A DNA stretch of 13,997 bases from assembly GCA_035527235.1 (NCBI GenBank), contig DATLAV010000261.1, positions 1 through 13,997 of the forward strand, read 5' to 3'. Shown here in pieces: positions 1-7,530 of this stretch. Source of the stretch: BS750m-G28 sp035527235 (GTDB lineage: Archaea; Thermoproteota; Bathyarchaeia; TCS64). Made by a program: the position numbers and the translations under genes. Positions within the stretch are counted from its first letter, which is position 1, and every line of letters starts with the position of its first letter. Under the pieces are notes generated by a model. The model was not told the origin of the DNA, searched no databases, and saw only the letters and a list, made by a program, of their open reading frames with translations.

Positions 1-1
1 C

Positions 2-190
2 ACAGGGCACAAACTGACATCCGATCAGGCGAAGACAGAGCTCAGGGACGGGCTGAAGATCGCGAGCGACTTGTACGGCATCAGCGTCCCCGGCTTCGAC
101 GAGGTCTGGGAAATGTACGGCTCCCTCATCGAGAAGCATGGGTACGGGATGTACTCCAAGATCACGGCCTTTAAAGGAACGAGGAACTAG
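2..190 (+). CDS. C-terminal end of an unrecognised protein (partial)
   Basis: An open frame enters from the left edge and runs 62 codons to a TAG at 188-190. The fragment begins TGHKLTSDQAKTELRDGLKI and ends KITAFKGTRN. It is rich in charged and aromatic residues, has no membrane segment and shows no motif I can assign. Codon use (GAG, AAG, ATC, GGC) matches the real genes nearby, which supports a coding call. Its stop interlocks with the stop of the convergent CoA-transferase gene: the four bases CTAG at 187-190 give TAG on both strands. The start and most of the protein lie outside the window, so no function is proposed. Confidence 0.7.
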   Translation, partial: TGHKLTSDQAKTELRDGLKIASDLYGISVPGFDEVWEMYGSLIEKHGYGMYSKITAFKGTRN

Positions 191-1386
191 AGGACGCCCT
201 CACCCTTCAGCCTCTCGATCTTTTCAACTGTAAGGTCCAGCAGCTTCATTAGTACCTCAGCGTTATCTCCGCCGAGGGAGGGCGCAGGACCCCGTGGCCT
301 CGGCCTGGTCTCCGACATCTTCACCGGGTTCCCCTGCAGCTTCACCGGCCCTAGGCCGGGCTGATCAACCTTGACGGACATCCCCCTCGCCTCCCCGATG
401 TGGGGGTCGGACGCGGCCTGTGCAACGTCGTAGATGGGGCACGACGGGACCCTGTGCTCCGTCAGCAGGTCGACGATCTCGGAGACCTTCCTACTCGAGG
501 CCCAGACGTTGATGTAGGCATTGAGAGCCTTGTGATTCTCCACCCTCTTTGGATTGGTATTGAACCTCTCGTCCTCCCCCAGATATGACAGCCCCGAGGC
601 CTCGAGAAACCTACCCCAGATGGCGTCGTTGGCGATGCCGATGATCACCCAGCCATCCTCGGCCTTAAAGGAGTCGTAGGGGTAGATGAACTCGTAGCGG
701 TTTCCAATCCTCGTCGGGATGTGCCCCTCAACGAAGTACTTCTGGGGAATGTTCTCCAAAGATGCGAAGACGGAGTCCACGAGGGAGACGTCTACCGACT
801 GCCCCCTCCCGGTCTGCTCCCGCACCTTGAGCGCCGCCAAAATCCCCACGCAGCAGAAGAGAGCGCTCAGCACGTCGCCGATCGCGGTGCCCGCCCTCGT
901 CGGCGGCGAGTCGGGCCACCCCGTGATGCTCATGAGGCCGCCCATGGCCTGACCTATGATGTCGTAGCCGGGGCGGCTCTTGTACGGGCCGTACTGACCG
1001 AAGCCGGAGATGGAGGCGTAGACGAGGCGGGGGTTCACCTCCTTCAACGTCTCGTAGCCGAAGCCTAGGCGCTGCATGGTGCCCGGCCGAAAGTTTTCGA
1101 GTAGGACGTCAGACCTCCTGACGAGATTCATGAAGAGCCTCTTTCCCTCCGGATGCTTCAGGTTGAGGGTGATACTCCTCTTCCCCCTGTTGAGGTTGAC
1201 ATAGTAGAGGCTCTCTCCCTCCATGAAGGGCGGGAACTCCCGGGAGTCGTCCCCCCTCCCCGGGATCTCGAGTTTGATCACCTCGGCACCCATGTCGGCG
1301 AGCAGCATCGTGCAGAAGGGGCCCGCCAGGACACGGCTCAGGTCGAGGACCTTGACGTCGAGAAGCGCATCAGATCTGAACTCCAT
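187..1386 (-). CDS. CaiB/BaiF family (family III) CoA-transferase
   Basis: Family III CoA-transferases move coenzyme A between carboxylic acids through an aspartyl-CoA thioester; they are cytoplasmic, interlocked dimers. The family hallmarks are in order (ATG numbering): LSRVLAGPFCTMLLADMGAEVIK near residues 16-38, LNLKHPEGK near 74-82, LLENFRPGTMQRLGFGYE near 95-112, SGFGQYGP near 127-134, and TGRGQSVDVS near 192-201. Asp171 in AIGD matches the catalytic Asp169 of formyl-CoA transferase. The sequence PGYDIIGQAMGGL replaces the GHDINY motif of 2-methylacyl-CoA racemase, so a transferase is favoured. At about 399 residues it is full length. I chose the ATG at 1386; a TTG at 1407 would add seven residues but lies upstream of the start expected from the TATA-like box at 1419-1429. 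It follows the MFS gene by 72 bases but probably has its own promoter. The substrate cannot be read from sequence. Confidence 0.93.
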   Translation of the reverse strand: MEFRSDALLDVKVLDLSRVLAGPFCTMLLADMGAEVIKLEIPGRGDDSREFPPFMEGESLYYVNLNRGKRSITLNLKHPEGKRLFMNLVRRSDVLLENFRPGTMQRLGFGYETLKEVNPRLVYASISGFGQYGPYKSRPGYDIIGQAMGGLMSITGWPDSPPTRAGTAIGDVLSALFCCVGILAALKVREQTGRGQSVDVSLVDSVFASLENIPQKYFVEGHIPTRIGNRYEFIYPYDSFKAEDGWVIIGIANDAIWGRFLEASGLSYLGEDERFNTNPKRVENHKALNAYINVWASSRKVSEIVDLLTEHRVPSCPIYDVAQAASDPHIGEARGMSVKVDQPGLGPVKLQGNPVKMSETRPRPRGPAPSLGGDNAEVLMKLLDLTVEKIERLKGEGVL

Positions 1387-1418
1387 GGAGACATTATCGC
1401 CCCTCAACCCCTAAAAAA

Positions 1419-1429
1419 CATTATAGATC
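1419..1429 (-). promoter_or_regulatory. TATA-like box for the CoA-transferase gene
   Basis: On the minus strand the sequence reads GATCTATAATG. Its centre is about 26 bases before a predicted transcript start near 1398, giving a leader of about 12 bases before the ATG at 1386. This is inference from spacing. Confidence 0.4.
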
Positions 1430-1439
1430 AGATAATGAA

Positions 1440-1456
1440 GAGAAAAAGAGAGAAGG
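1440..1456 (-). terminator. T-rich tract just after the MFS transporter gene
   Basis: Immediately after the transporter's stop codon the minus strand reads CTTCTCTCTTTTTCTCTTC. Archaeal RNA polymerase often terminates on T-rich tracts without a hairpin, and none is visible here. Its position between the transporter and a separate promoter for the next gene fits a terminator. Confidence 0.4.
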
Positions 1457-1458
1457 GA

Positions 1459-2766
1459 CTATGGGGGCTTCGAGCCGCCTCCCACAGTGAGTTCGACGCT
1501 CTTCTCCAACTTAGGCTCCTTCACCCAGAGAATGAAGACGATCACACCAACTATCCCGCTGATCGACGCGACATAGAACGGGAACTGGGGCCCCAGGTTC
1601 GTCCAGAGGTAGCTCCCAAGGATCGAGGCAGGGGCCGAGACGATTCCCGTGACCGTACCAATTGCCCCCTGGACGGTCCCCCGTTTCTCCATAGGCACTA
1701 TGTCAGCGATCATCGCGTTCCAAGCCGGCCCCCCTGCCCGCCCCCCGACTCCACCACCACCGAAGGCACTGGCCAAAGCGTTTACGCTCTGAACTGTGAA
1801 GTACTGCTGGAAGTTGGCGGACAGGGTCACAAAGAAATAGGAGATGGGCGTCGCAGCCCTCGAAAGCATGATCAGGGGCTTCCTCCCGAAGCGGTCTGAG
1901 AGCATCCCACCGGGCAGGGCCAGGGCGGTCATCATCAGCCCGCCGACCGTGCTTATCAGCCCGATCTGGGTGTTGGACAGGCCGACGATCTCCACAGCGT
2001 AGATAGACAGGAAATCTTGGACCATGCGGGTCCCGAAGCTTCCAAGCACGGCCACCACGACCATGACCCAAATCGTCCGGGGCAAGTCGAAGGTCTCGCC
2101 AACTTTCTGCTGTAGGCTCTTCTTCTCCTGGGCCCTCGACCGCCTCTTCTTCTCGTCGCTTGTTATGACAAGGGTCTCGGTTATCACCTTCCACCTTACG
2201 AAGGTGACGATCAGGTTCACACCGAGGGAGACGAAGAGGAAGATTCTCACTCCCTCCATATAGCCGAAGGAGTCCATGATGATCCCACCGATGACGGGTG
2301 AGAATACTTGGGGGAGCGACGTGATCATTCGGTACGCCCCGTACCCGGCGCCTCTCTCAGTCTCGGGGAGGCTGTCCGCGATGATGGCGTTGAAGGCAGG
2401 CATGTAAACGCTCGTCGCTCCGTTTATCAGGAGCGCCCAGAAGACATGGGTCCAGTGGGTGGCGAATAGGTAGAGGATCGGGGTCAAGATCCTGAGAGCG
2501 GTGCCTACGAGGATTATCTTCCTTCTACCCCACCTGTCTGCGAGGATGCCCCCCGGCAACTGAAACACGAGCCTCTCAGAGGACTGGATCATGGACAGGA
2601 GTCCCACGGCGGCCATCGAGGCCCCGAGTTCGTTCTTCAGGTAGAGGCCCCAGAAGGGGCGCCACCCCATGTCGGAGAGAGTGATCATCGAGGTCGTGAT
2701 GGCGATGGCGACGATGTTCTTGTTGGAGAAGACCTCCCTTATCGTCCCGATGTATGAGCGGGACAT
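1459..2766 (-). CDS. Major facilitator superfamily transporter, probable drug/solute exporter
   Basis: A 435-residue membrane protein with the hydrophobic pattern of a 12-helix MFS carrier. Both halves carry motif A between helices 2 and 3: GGILADRWGRR at about residues 72-82 and GGMLSDRFGRK at about 286-296 (ATG numbering). Each half also has a matching PA[FW]NA[IM]IAD stretch before an acidic-P-ERG or -EKRG loop. A charged loop with KKRRSRAQEKK near 206-216 joins the halves. Just before the second PAWNAMIAD is a glycine-rich FGGGGVGGRAGG with no equivalent in the first half. The ATG at 2766 is preferred because GAGGT lies seven bases upstream; the GTG at 2775 overlaps that site. The gene is divergent from a winged-helix regulator and an ABC exporter, with a dyad operator beside its TATA box, so a regulated efflux role is inferred. 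The substrate is unknown. Confidence 0.92.
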   Translation of the reverse strand: MSRSYIGTIREVFSNKNIVAIAITTSMITLSDMGWRPFWGLYLKNELGASMAAVGLLSMIQSSERLVFQLPGGILADRWGRRKIILVGTALRILTPILYLFATHWTHVFWALLINGATSVYMPAFNAIIADSLPETERGAGYGAYRMITSLPQVFSPVIGGIIMDSFGYMEGVRIFLFVSLGVNLIVTFVRWKVITETLVITSDEKKRRSRAQEKKSLQQKVGETFDLPRTIWVMVVVAVLGSFGTRMVQDFLSIYAVEIVGLSNTQIGLISTVGGLMMTALALPGGMLSDRFGRKPLIMLSRAATPISYFFVTLSANFQQYFTVQSVNALASAFGGGGVGGRAGGPAWNAMIADIVPMEKRGTVQGAIGTVTGIVSAPASILGSYLWTNLGPQFPFYVASISGIVGVIVFILWVKEPKLEKSVELTVGGGSKPP

Positions 2767-2836
2767 CAATGGCACCTCGTCGTCAGGAAAGTGAACGTGC
2801 TGGGAGCGTGGACCGGATCGGCATACGACCTCCCAG

Positions 2837-2850
2837 GATATTTTAAGTAT
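2837..2850 (-). promoter_or_regulatory. TATA-like box for the MFS transporter gene
   Basis: The minus strand reads ATACTTAAAATATC. It predicts a start near 2817 and a leader of about 50 bases ending in the GAGGT site before the ATG at 2766. The perfect dyad at 2857-2878 begins seven bases upstream, over the position of the TFB recognition element, so a bound regulator could block TFB/TBP loading. Confidence 0.5.
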
Positions 2851-2856
2851 TTCATG

Positions 2857-2878
2857 ACGCTACACTTCCTTGTAGCGT
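2857..2878. promoter_or_regulatory. Perfect dyad, candidate operator 1 of the efflux locus
   Basis: Inverted repeat ACGCTACA, six bases (cttcct), TGTAGCGT, with exact eight-base arms. It lies between the divergent MFS gene and the regulator/ABC genes and is flanked by two copies of TTTAAGTAT (2842-2850 and 2881-2889). The arm sequence and six-base spacing recur at 2947-2968, which argues for a protein-binding site rather than chance. The winged-helix protein starting at 2989 is the obvious candidate ligand (inference). Confidence 0.65.
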
Positions 2879-2936
2879 AATTTAAGTATATCGCATGATA
2901 GTTTTATACAACACTTTTCACTCATCATCCTATGAA

Positions 2937-2946
2937 TTTATATATA
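2937..2946 (+). promoter_or_regulatory. TATA box for the regulator/ABC exporter genes
   Basis: TTTATATATA, centred about 26 bases before a predicted start near 2967, leaving about 20 bases before the ATG at 2989. The second operator begins directly downstream, so it would cover the predicted transcript start. Confidence 0.6.
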
Positions 2947-2968
2947 GCGCTACAGAGTTGTGTGACGA
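2947..2968. promoter_or_regulatory. Imperfect dyad, candidate operator 2
   Basis: GCGCTACA, six bases (gagttg), TGTGACGA. The left arm keeps seven of the eight bases of operator 1. The right arm keeps TGT and C-G with two swapped bases. The arm length and six-base spacing are the same. It lies between the TATA box and the regulator's start codon, the expected place for an autorepression site. Confidence 0.5.
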
Positions 2969-2988
2969 TATAATTGGTAAGGCAGCTC

Positions 2989-3594
2989 ATGATCATCAAG
3001 GACCCGGAGGTCGCCAAGCTCTTCGCTGACGAGACCAGGCGCCACATTCTCCACATGCTGCGCCGCCATGAGCGCTCGACGACGGACCTCGCCAAGGCCC
3101 TGAAGAAGAGCCACTCCAGCATCATCCACCACCTCAGCCTCCTCAAGGAGGCGGGGCTCGTGGAGGATACACGCACCGAGCAGGTGAGGAACCTGGTCCA
3201 GACTTTCTACAGGAGCACGGCGGGGAGGTTCATGATCTCCTACACCCTCGGCGAGACCCTCAACGAGGAGGGCGAGACGATCCCCTGGCAGGAGGGAATG
3301 GTCGAGTCGACGCTGGAGGGGCTGAACGCGTTCAACATCGAGCTGTCAGCCGAGGAGCAGGAACATGTCCGGAAACTCCTCACCATTTTCTTTCTTAGGG
3401 ATCAGAAAGCCTTCGAGGAGACATTGGAGCAGCAGCTCATCGAGGAGAGCCCGAGGAAGTCGAGGATGTGGGAGACCATACGCTTCCTGAAGCAGCTCAG
3501 GCTATCTGAGGACAAAGAATTTAACAAAGTCATCGGCGAACTTAAGGGAATACTGACGCCTACTTCATGGGCGAGGAGAGAAAAAGATAATTGA
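2989..3594 (+). CDS. ArsR-like winged-helix transcriptional regulator of the efflux locus
   Basis: A 201-residue soluble protein. The first 70 or so residues form a winged helix of ArsR type: a DPEVAKLFADETRRHILHML helix pair, then STTDLAKALKKSHSSIIHHL as the helix-turn-helix, then LLKEAGLVEDTRTEQVRNLV with the wing. The C-terminal 115 residues are helical and charged, longer than in small ArsR proteins, and could be a dimerisation or ligand-sensing region. No cysteine pair or histidine cluster suggests metal sensing. I chose the ATG at 2989 because the family match begins there; a TTG at 2974 would add five residues. Its stop overlaps the next start as TGATG (3592-3596), so it is translated with the ABC genes. 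Two copies of a dyad upstream suggest it represses its own operon and the MFS gene, possibly relieved by a drug-like ligand (inference). Confidence 0.88.
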   Translation: MIIKDPEVAKLFADETRRHILHMLRRHERSTTDLAKALKKSHSSIIHHLSLLKEAGLVEDTRTEQVRNLVQTFYRSTAGRFMISYTLGETLNEEGETIPWQEGMVESTLEGLNAFNIELSAEEQEHVRKLLTIFFLRDQKAFEETLEQQLIEESPRKSRMWETIRFLKQLRLSEDKEFNKVIGELKGILTPTSWARREKDN

Positions 3595-5474
3595 TGAATA
3601 AACAGGAAACCAAGGGGCGCAAGACTAGCTCAAAGAATTTCTGGAGATCCCTAAGGTACGTGACCCAGTACTGGCAGCTCAAGGTAGTGGTGTCCCTCGT
3701 CGTCGTCAACACGATACTCACCATGTTCTCACCATCCATCATAGGCAGCATCATAGACGTGGTGAGATCCGTCGCCGCGGAGACCGAGTTCGTACCCACC
3801 AAAGGTATGGGAGTGATCCTGTATGGGATATTGGCACCGATAGCCAACTGGATAACACAGGCATTCGGCTGGCATATCGATACTGCAACCCTCGGCGTCT
3901 TCGCCGTCTCCCTCATCTTCGTTGCCGCGGTTACGAGCCTCCTCTCGTACATAGAGAGGTATCTCGCAGCGTTCGTTTACCAAGGAGCCGAGTTCAGTAT
4001 ACGTAACGATCTGTACAACTCCCTCCTCGAGCAGTCCTTCAGCTTCTACGACCAGCAGAGGACGGGACAGCTCATGTCCAGGGCGACGACGGACATCGGG
4101 CAGCTCAGCAGGTTCTACAGGATGAGCTTCAGCATGATCATCTCTACACTTCTCACGGCGATCCTGGTCCTCTACAACGTCTTCTCGATAAGCACACCTC
4201 TGACAGCCCTGTACCTGGTCCTCGTACCCCTCACCATGGTCTCGGCCTTCGTGTACTCCAAGAAGATCAGGCCCCTCTGGGCTTTGACAAGGCAGCAGTT
4301 CGGGGACATCACGTCGGTACTCCAAGAGAACCTGATGGGGCTGAGGGTCGTCAGGGGGTTCGCCATGGAGTCCTACGAGGAGAAAAAGCTCTCCGAAGTC
4401 TGCGAGACATACTTCAACACGAGGGTCACGACGGCAAAGATCAGGGGCCTCTACGGCCCCATGGGCACATTCCTAACTTCCATCGGGACCGTCCTCATTG
4501 TCTGGTATGGCGGGATACAGATCATAAATAATGTTATGACCGTCGGCAGCCTCGTGGCGTTTTACTTCTACGCCCAGCGGCTGGGGAGGCCTATCAGGAT
4601 GATAGGCATGATGACCTCCAATATCCAGCAGGCAGCCACGGCGGCGGACCGTATCTTCGAGATTATCGACGCCGAGGTAGATGTCTCCGACAAGGAGGAC
4701 GCCATAGAGCTCAAGGAGATTGAGGGAAGGCTGGCGTTCGAGGACGTTAGTTTCAGCTACGACGGGGAGCACATGGTGCTCAAGGACATCAACCTCGTCG
4801 CGGAGCCGGGGAAGACCATCGCTATCCTCGGGGCGACGGGATCAGGGAAGAGCACCATCATCAACCTCATCCCCCGGTTCTACGACGTCACCAAGGGGAG
4901 GATCACCATCGACGGCATGGATCTCAGGGACGTAGCGATAAAGTCCCTCAGGGGCCACATAGGCATAGTGCGCCAAGACCCCTTCATCTTCTCGACGACG
5001 CTGCGGGAGAACATCGCCTTCGGCATGGAGGACGCCAAGCTCGAGAACATCAAGGCGGCTGCTGAGAGGGCCAACATAGCCGAATTCATAGAGTCACTGC
5101 CTGAAGGTTACGACACGTCCGTAGGTGAGAGGGGCGTCACAGTCTCGGGAGGTCAGAAGCAGAGGCTGGCCATCGCGCGGGCCCTGCTGAAGAACCCCAA
5201 GATCCTCATCCTCGACGACTCGACCTCCAGCGTAGACACCAGCACAGAGTTCGAGATCCAGAGGACCCTCAAGGAACTCTTCGAGGACCGAACCACATTC
5301 ATCATCACCCAAAGGCTGTCCTCGGTCAAGGATGCCGACTATATCATCGTCCTGGAGGACGGCGAGATAGTCGAGGAGGGCAGCCACGACGACCTCATGG
5401 CCAAGGATGGAATCTACTACAAGCTATACCAGACGCAGATCGCTGAGGCCCGGGGCGAGGAGGTGGAACAATAA
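3594..5474 (+). CDS. ABC exporter half-transporter, subunit with degenerate catalytic residues
   Basis: A 626-residue half-transporter of the multidrug/lipid exporter type: a six-helix membrane domain (about residues 30-340), then a nucleotide-binding domain. Visible motifs (ATG numbering): Walker A GATGSGKST at 413-421, Q-loop RQDPFIF with Gln461, signature VSGGQ at 517-521, Walker B ILILDD with Asp541. Two catalytic positions deviate: the Walker B glutamate is Asp542 and the H-loop histidine is Gln573 (IITQRLSS). The next gene has the usual residues at both places. This is the pattern of the inactive-site subunit of heterodimeric exporters such as TM287/288. The ATG at 3594 shares a base with the regulator's TGA; a TTG at 3591 is also possible. 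The protein ends at a TAATG overlap with its partner, so a 1:1 complex is very likely. The exported substrate is unknown. Confidence 0.95.
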   Translation: MNKQETKGRKTSSKNFWRSLRYVTQYWQLKVVVSLVVVNTILTMFSPSIIGSIIDVVRSVAAETEFVPTKGMGVILYGILAPIANWITQAFGWHIDTATLGVFAVSLIFVAAVTSLLSYIERYLAAFVYQGAEFSIRNDLYNSLLEQSFSFYDQQRTGQLMSRATTDIGQLSRFYRMSFSMIISTLLTAILVLYNVFSISTPLTALYLVLVPLTMVSAFVYSKKIRPLWALTRQQFGDITSVLQENLMGLRVVRGFAMESYEEKKLSEVCETYFNTRVTTAKIRGLYGPMGTFLTSIGTVLIVWYGGIQIINNVMTVGSLVAFYFYAQRLGRPIRMIGMMTSNIQQAATAADRIFEIIDAEVDVSDKEDAIELKEIEGRLAFEDVSFSYDGEHMVLKDINLVAEPGKTIAILGATGSGKSTIINLIPRFYDVTKGRITIDGMDLRDVAIKSLRGHIGIVRQDPFIFSTTLRENIAFGMEDAKLENIKAAAERANIAEFIESLPEGYDTSVGERGVTVSGGQKQRLAIARALLKNPKILILDDSTSSVDTSTEFEIQRTLKELFEDRTTFIITQRLSSVKDADYIIVLEDGEIVEEGSHDDLMAKDGIYYKLYQTQIAEARGEEVEQ

Positions 5475-7447
5475 TGGGATTCCATGGAGGCGGAGGAGGC
5501 GGCGGATGGCACCGCAGAGGAGCCCCGCAAGAGGACTACGAGAGGCAGCAATCCGACGCTGAACTGGCAAAGCGGCTCCTCCAGTTCACCTGGAGGCTGA
5601 GGGTGAAGGCCTTCATGCTAGGGCTCGTAATGCTCGCGAGTACCGTAGTCGGACTGATTCCGCCGTATCTGTTCAGCCTGGCTATCGACAGGTACATCGT
5701 GGATATGGACGTGCCAGGACTGACGACGCTCGCTTTCGCATTCGCTGCCATCACCGCGGTCACCTATGTCATCAGCTACGCTCACACGTACCTCCTCACA
5801 TGGCTCGGAGGGCGTCTCGAGTACGACCTCAGAATGGAACTGTTCAGACACCTACAAAGGCTCTCTCTAGGATATTACGCCAAGAAGGAGGTTGGGAGCG
5901 TCGTCTCAAGGGCGACGAACGACATCGACACGATAATCTCCCTAGTATCGTCGGGAGTACTTTCAGCCATATCAGACGTCATCACCCTTGTGGGGATCAT
6001 CTGGATAATGTTCTGGATGAGCCCTTGGATGTCGGCCATCGCCTTCAGCGTCGTTCCCTTGATAGCTATCTTCGCCTACGTCTGGGGGAAAAGGGTTAGG
6101 AAGGTCTACAGGGAGACCAGGAAGACCATCGCGAGCGTCTCCGCGAAGATCGAGGAGAGCGTCAGCGGGATGAAGGAGATCCATGCCTACTCCCGAGAGC
6201 GGGAGAGCCGCCAGGAGTTCCAAGAGGTGAACGTCTCCAACATGCAGGCCAACGTGACAGCCAGCAGAACCATGTCGGCCTTCATGCCCCTGGTCACGGC
6301 GTTCAGCGCCATAGGCAACTTCCTCGTTCTCTGGTTTGGCGGAAACGCCGTCATGAACGGGACCATGACGGTAGGAGTCCTCTTCGCCTTCATGTCATAT
6401 ATAGGCAGGTTCTTCTGGCCCATCCAGTCCCTCAGCAACTTCTGGAACGAGGTCCAGTCGGCCTTTGCAGCAGCGGAGAGGGTATTCGAAATAATGGATA
6501 CGGAGATCGAGATCTCGGAGAAGCCAGATGCGGTGGTGATACCCCCCATAGAGGGGAGGATAGTCTACGAGGACGTGAGCTTCAGCTACGAAGACGAGGT
6601 CCCGGTTCTCCAGGACATCGACCTCGTGATAGAACCCAACACAACAGTCGCCCTGGTCGGCCCAACGGGGGCGGGGAAGACGACGATGATCAACCTCCTG
6701 TACAGGTTCTACGACCCCCAGGATGGCAGGGTCACGGTGGACGGTTACGATCTCAGGGATGTAAAAATCGAAAAGTACAGGAAGCAGATGGCCATAGTCC
6801 TCCAGGACCCGTTCCTCTTCGCCGGCACCGTCAATGAGAACATAAAGTACGGTAACATGGACGCCTCCGACGAGAGGGTCATCGAGGTGTCGAAGGCCGT
6901 CGGGGCCCACGACTTCATAATGAAGCTCAGCGACGGTTACGACACAGAGGTCAGGGAGAGGGGCAGCAGGCTCAGCATGGGCCAGAGGCAGCTCATCTCC
7001 CTCGCACGGGCCCTCATCGCAGATCCCAGGATACTGATAATGGACGAGGCGACGTCCAGCATCGACGCCTACACGGAGCTGATCATCAAGGAGGCCATGG
7101 AGAAGGTGCTCCATGACAGGACGTCCATAGTCATCGCCCACAGGCTCTCGACGGTTCGCAACGCGGACATGATCGTGGCCCTCCAGGACGGCAGGATAGT
7201 TGAGAAGGGCACCCACGCTGAACTCCTCACCCACGATGGACTCTACAAGAATCTCTACGACATGCAGTTCAAATACGAGCCCGAGAAAGAAGAGGAGCCA
7301 GAGCAACCCACGACCCCACTCATGGGGCCTCCTCTCAGGATGAGGGAGGGAGGGAGCGGAATGGGTGGTAGGGGCGGGGCACCCCAAGGCCGGGGCGGCC
7401 ATCAAAGGGGCGACGGGGACAAACAGGACAACTCCTCGGAAGAATAG
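5474..7447 (+). CDS. ABC exporter half-transporter, catalytically canonical partner with glycine-rich tails
   Basis: A 657-residue half-transporter with a six-helix membrane domain (about residues 45-320) and a nucleotide-binding domain. Motifs: Walker A GPTGAGKT at 396-403, Q-loop Gln444, Walker B ILIMDE with Asp524 and catalytic Glu525, H-loop His556 (VIAHRLST). Its signature is LSMGQ (500-504) rather than LSGGQ. Since each site pairs one subunit's Walker motifs with the other's signature, the consensus site would combine this subunit's Glu525 and His556 with the partner's VSGGQ, and the degenerate site would combine the partner's Asp542 and Gln573 with LSMGQ. Both ends carry extensions: GFHGGGGGGGWHRRG after the start, and an acidic stretch followed by a Gly/Arg-rich segment from about residue 601. 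The ATG at 5474 follows GGAGGTG by eight bases and overlaps the partner's TAA. It is the last gene of the efflux operon. Confidence 0.95.
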   Translation: MGFHGGGGGGGWHRRGAPQEDYERQQSDAELAKRLLQFTWRLRVKAFMLGLVMLASTVVGLIPPYLFSLAIDRYIVDMDVPGLTTLAFAFAAITAVTYVISYAHTYLLTWLGGRLEYDLRMELFRHLQRLSLGYYAKKEVGSVVSRATNDIDTIISLVSSGVLSAISDVITLVGIIWIMFWMSPWMSAIAFSVVPLIAIFAYVWGKRVRKVYRETRKTIASVSAKIEESVSGMKEIHAYSRERESRQEFQEVNVSNMQANVTASRTMSAFMPLVTAFSAIGNFLVLWFGGNAVMNGTMTVGVLFAFMSYIGRFFWPIQSLSNFWNEVQSAFAAAERVFEIMDTEIEISEKPDAVVIPPIEGRIVYEDVSFSYEDEVPVLQDIDLVIEPNTTVALVGPTGAGKTTMINLLYRFYDPQDGRVTVDGYDLRDVKIEKYRKQMAIVLQDPFLFAGTVNENIKYGNMDASDERVIEVSKAVGAHDFIMKLSDGYDTEVRERGSRLSMGQRQLISLARALIADPRILIMDEATSSIDAYTELIIKEAMEKVLHDRTSIVIAHRLSTVRNADMIVALQDGRIVEKGTHAELLTHDGLYKNLYDMQFKYEPEKEEEPEQPTTPLMGPPLRMREGGSGMGGRGGAPQGRGGHQRGDGDKQDNSSEE

Positions 7448-7530
7448 AGGACGCAAACCCCTCACTTTCTTAACCGAGTCCGGGGCAAACGCTATGAGCC
7501 CTTAAGAAGATAATAGGTCGAGGCCTCTCA

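Noticed and set aside
1153..1899. 248-codon plus-strand frame across the CoA-transferase start and MFS end
   Set aside because: It crosses two well-supported minus-strand genes and the promoter between them, and its composition is low-complexity acidic/basic.
6395..7465. 356-codon minus-strand frame opposite the second ABC gene
   Set aside because: It is antisense to the conserved nucleotide-binding domain, and its protein is a Val/Asp/His/Leu-rich mirror of GC-rich codons with no domain pattern.
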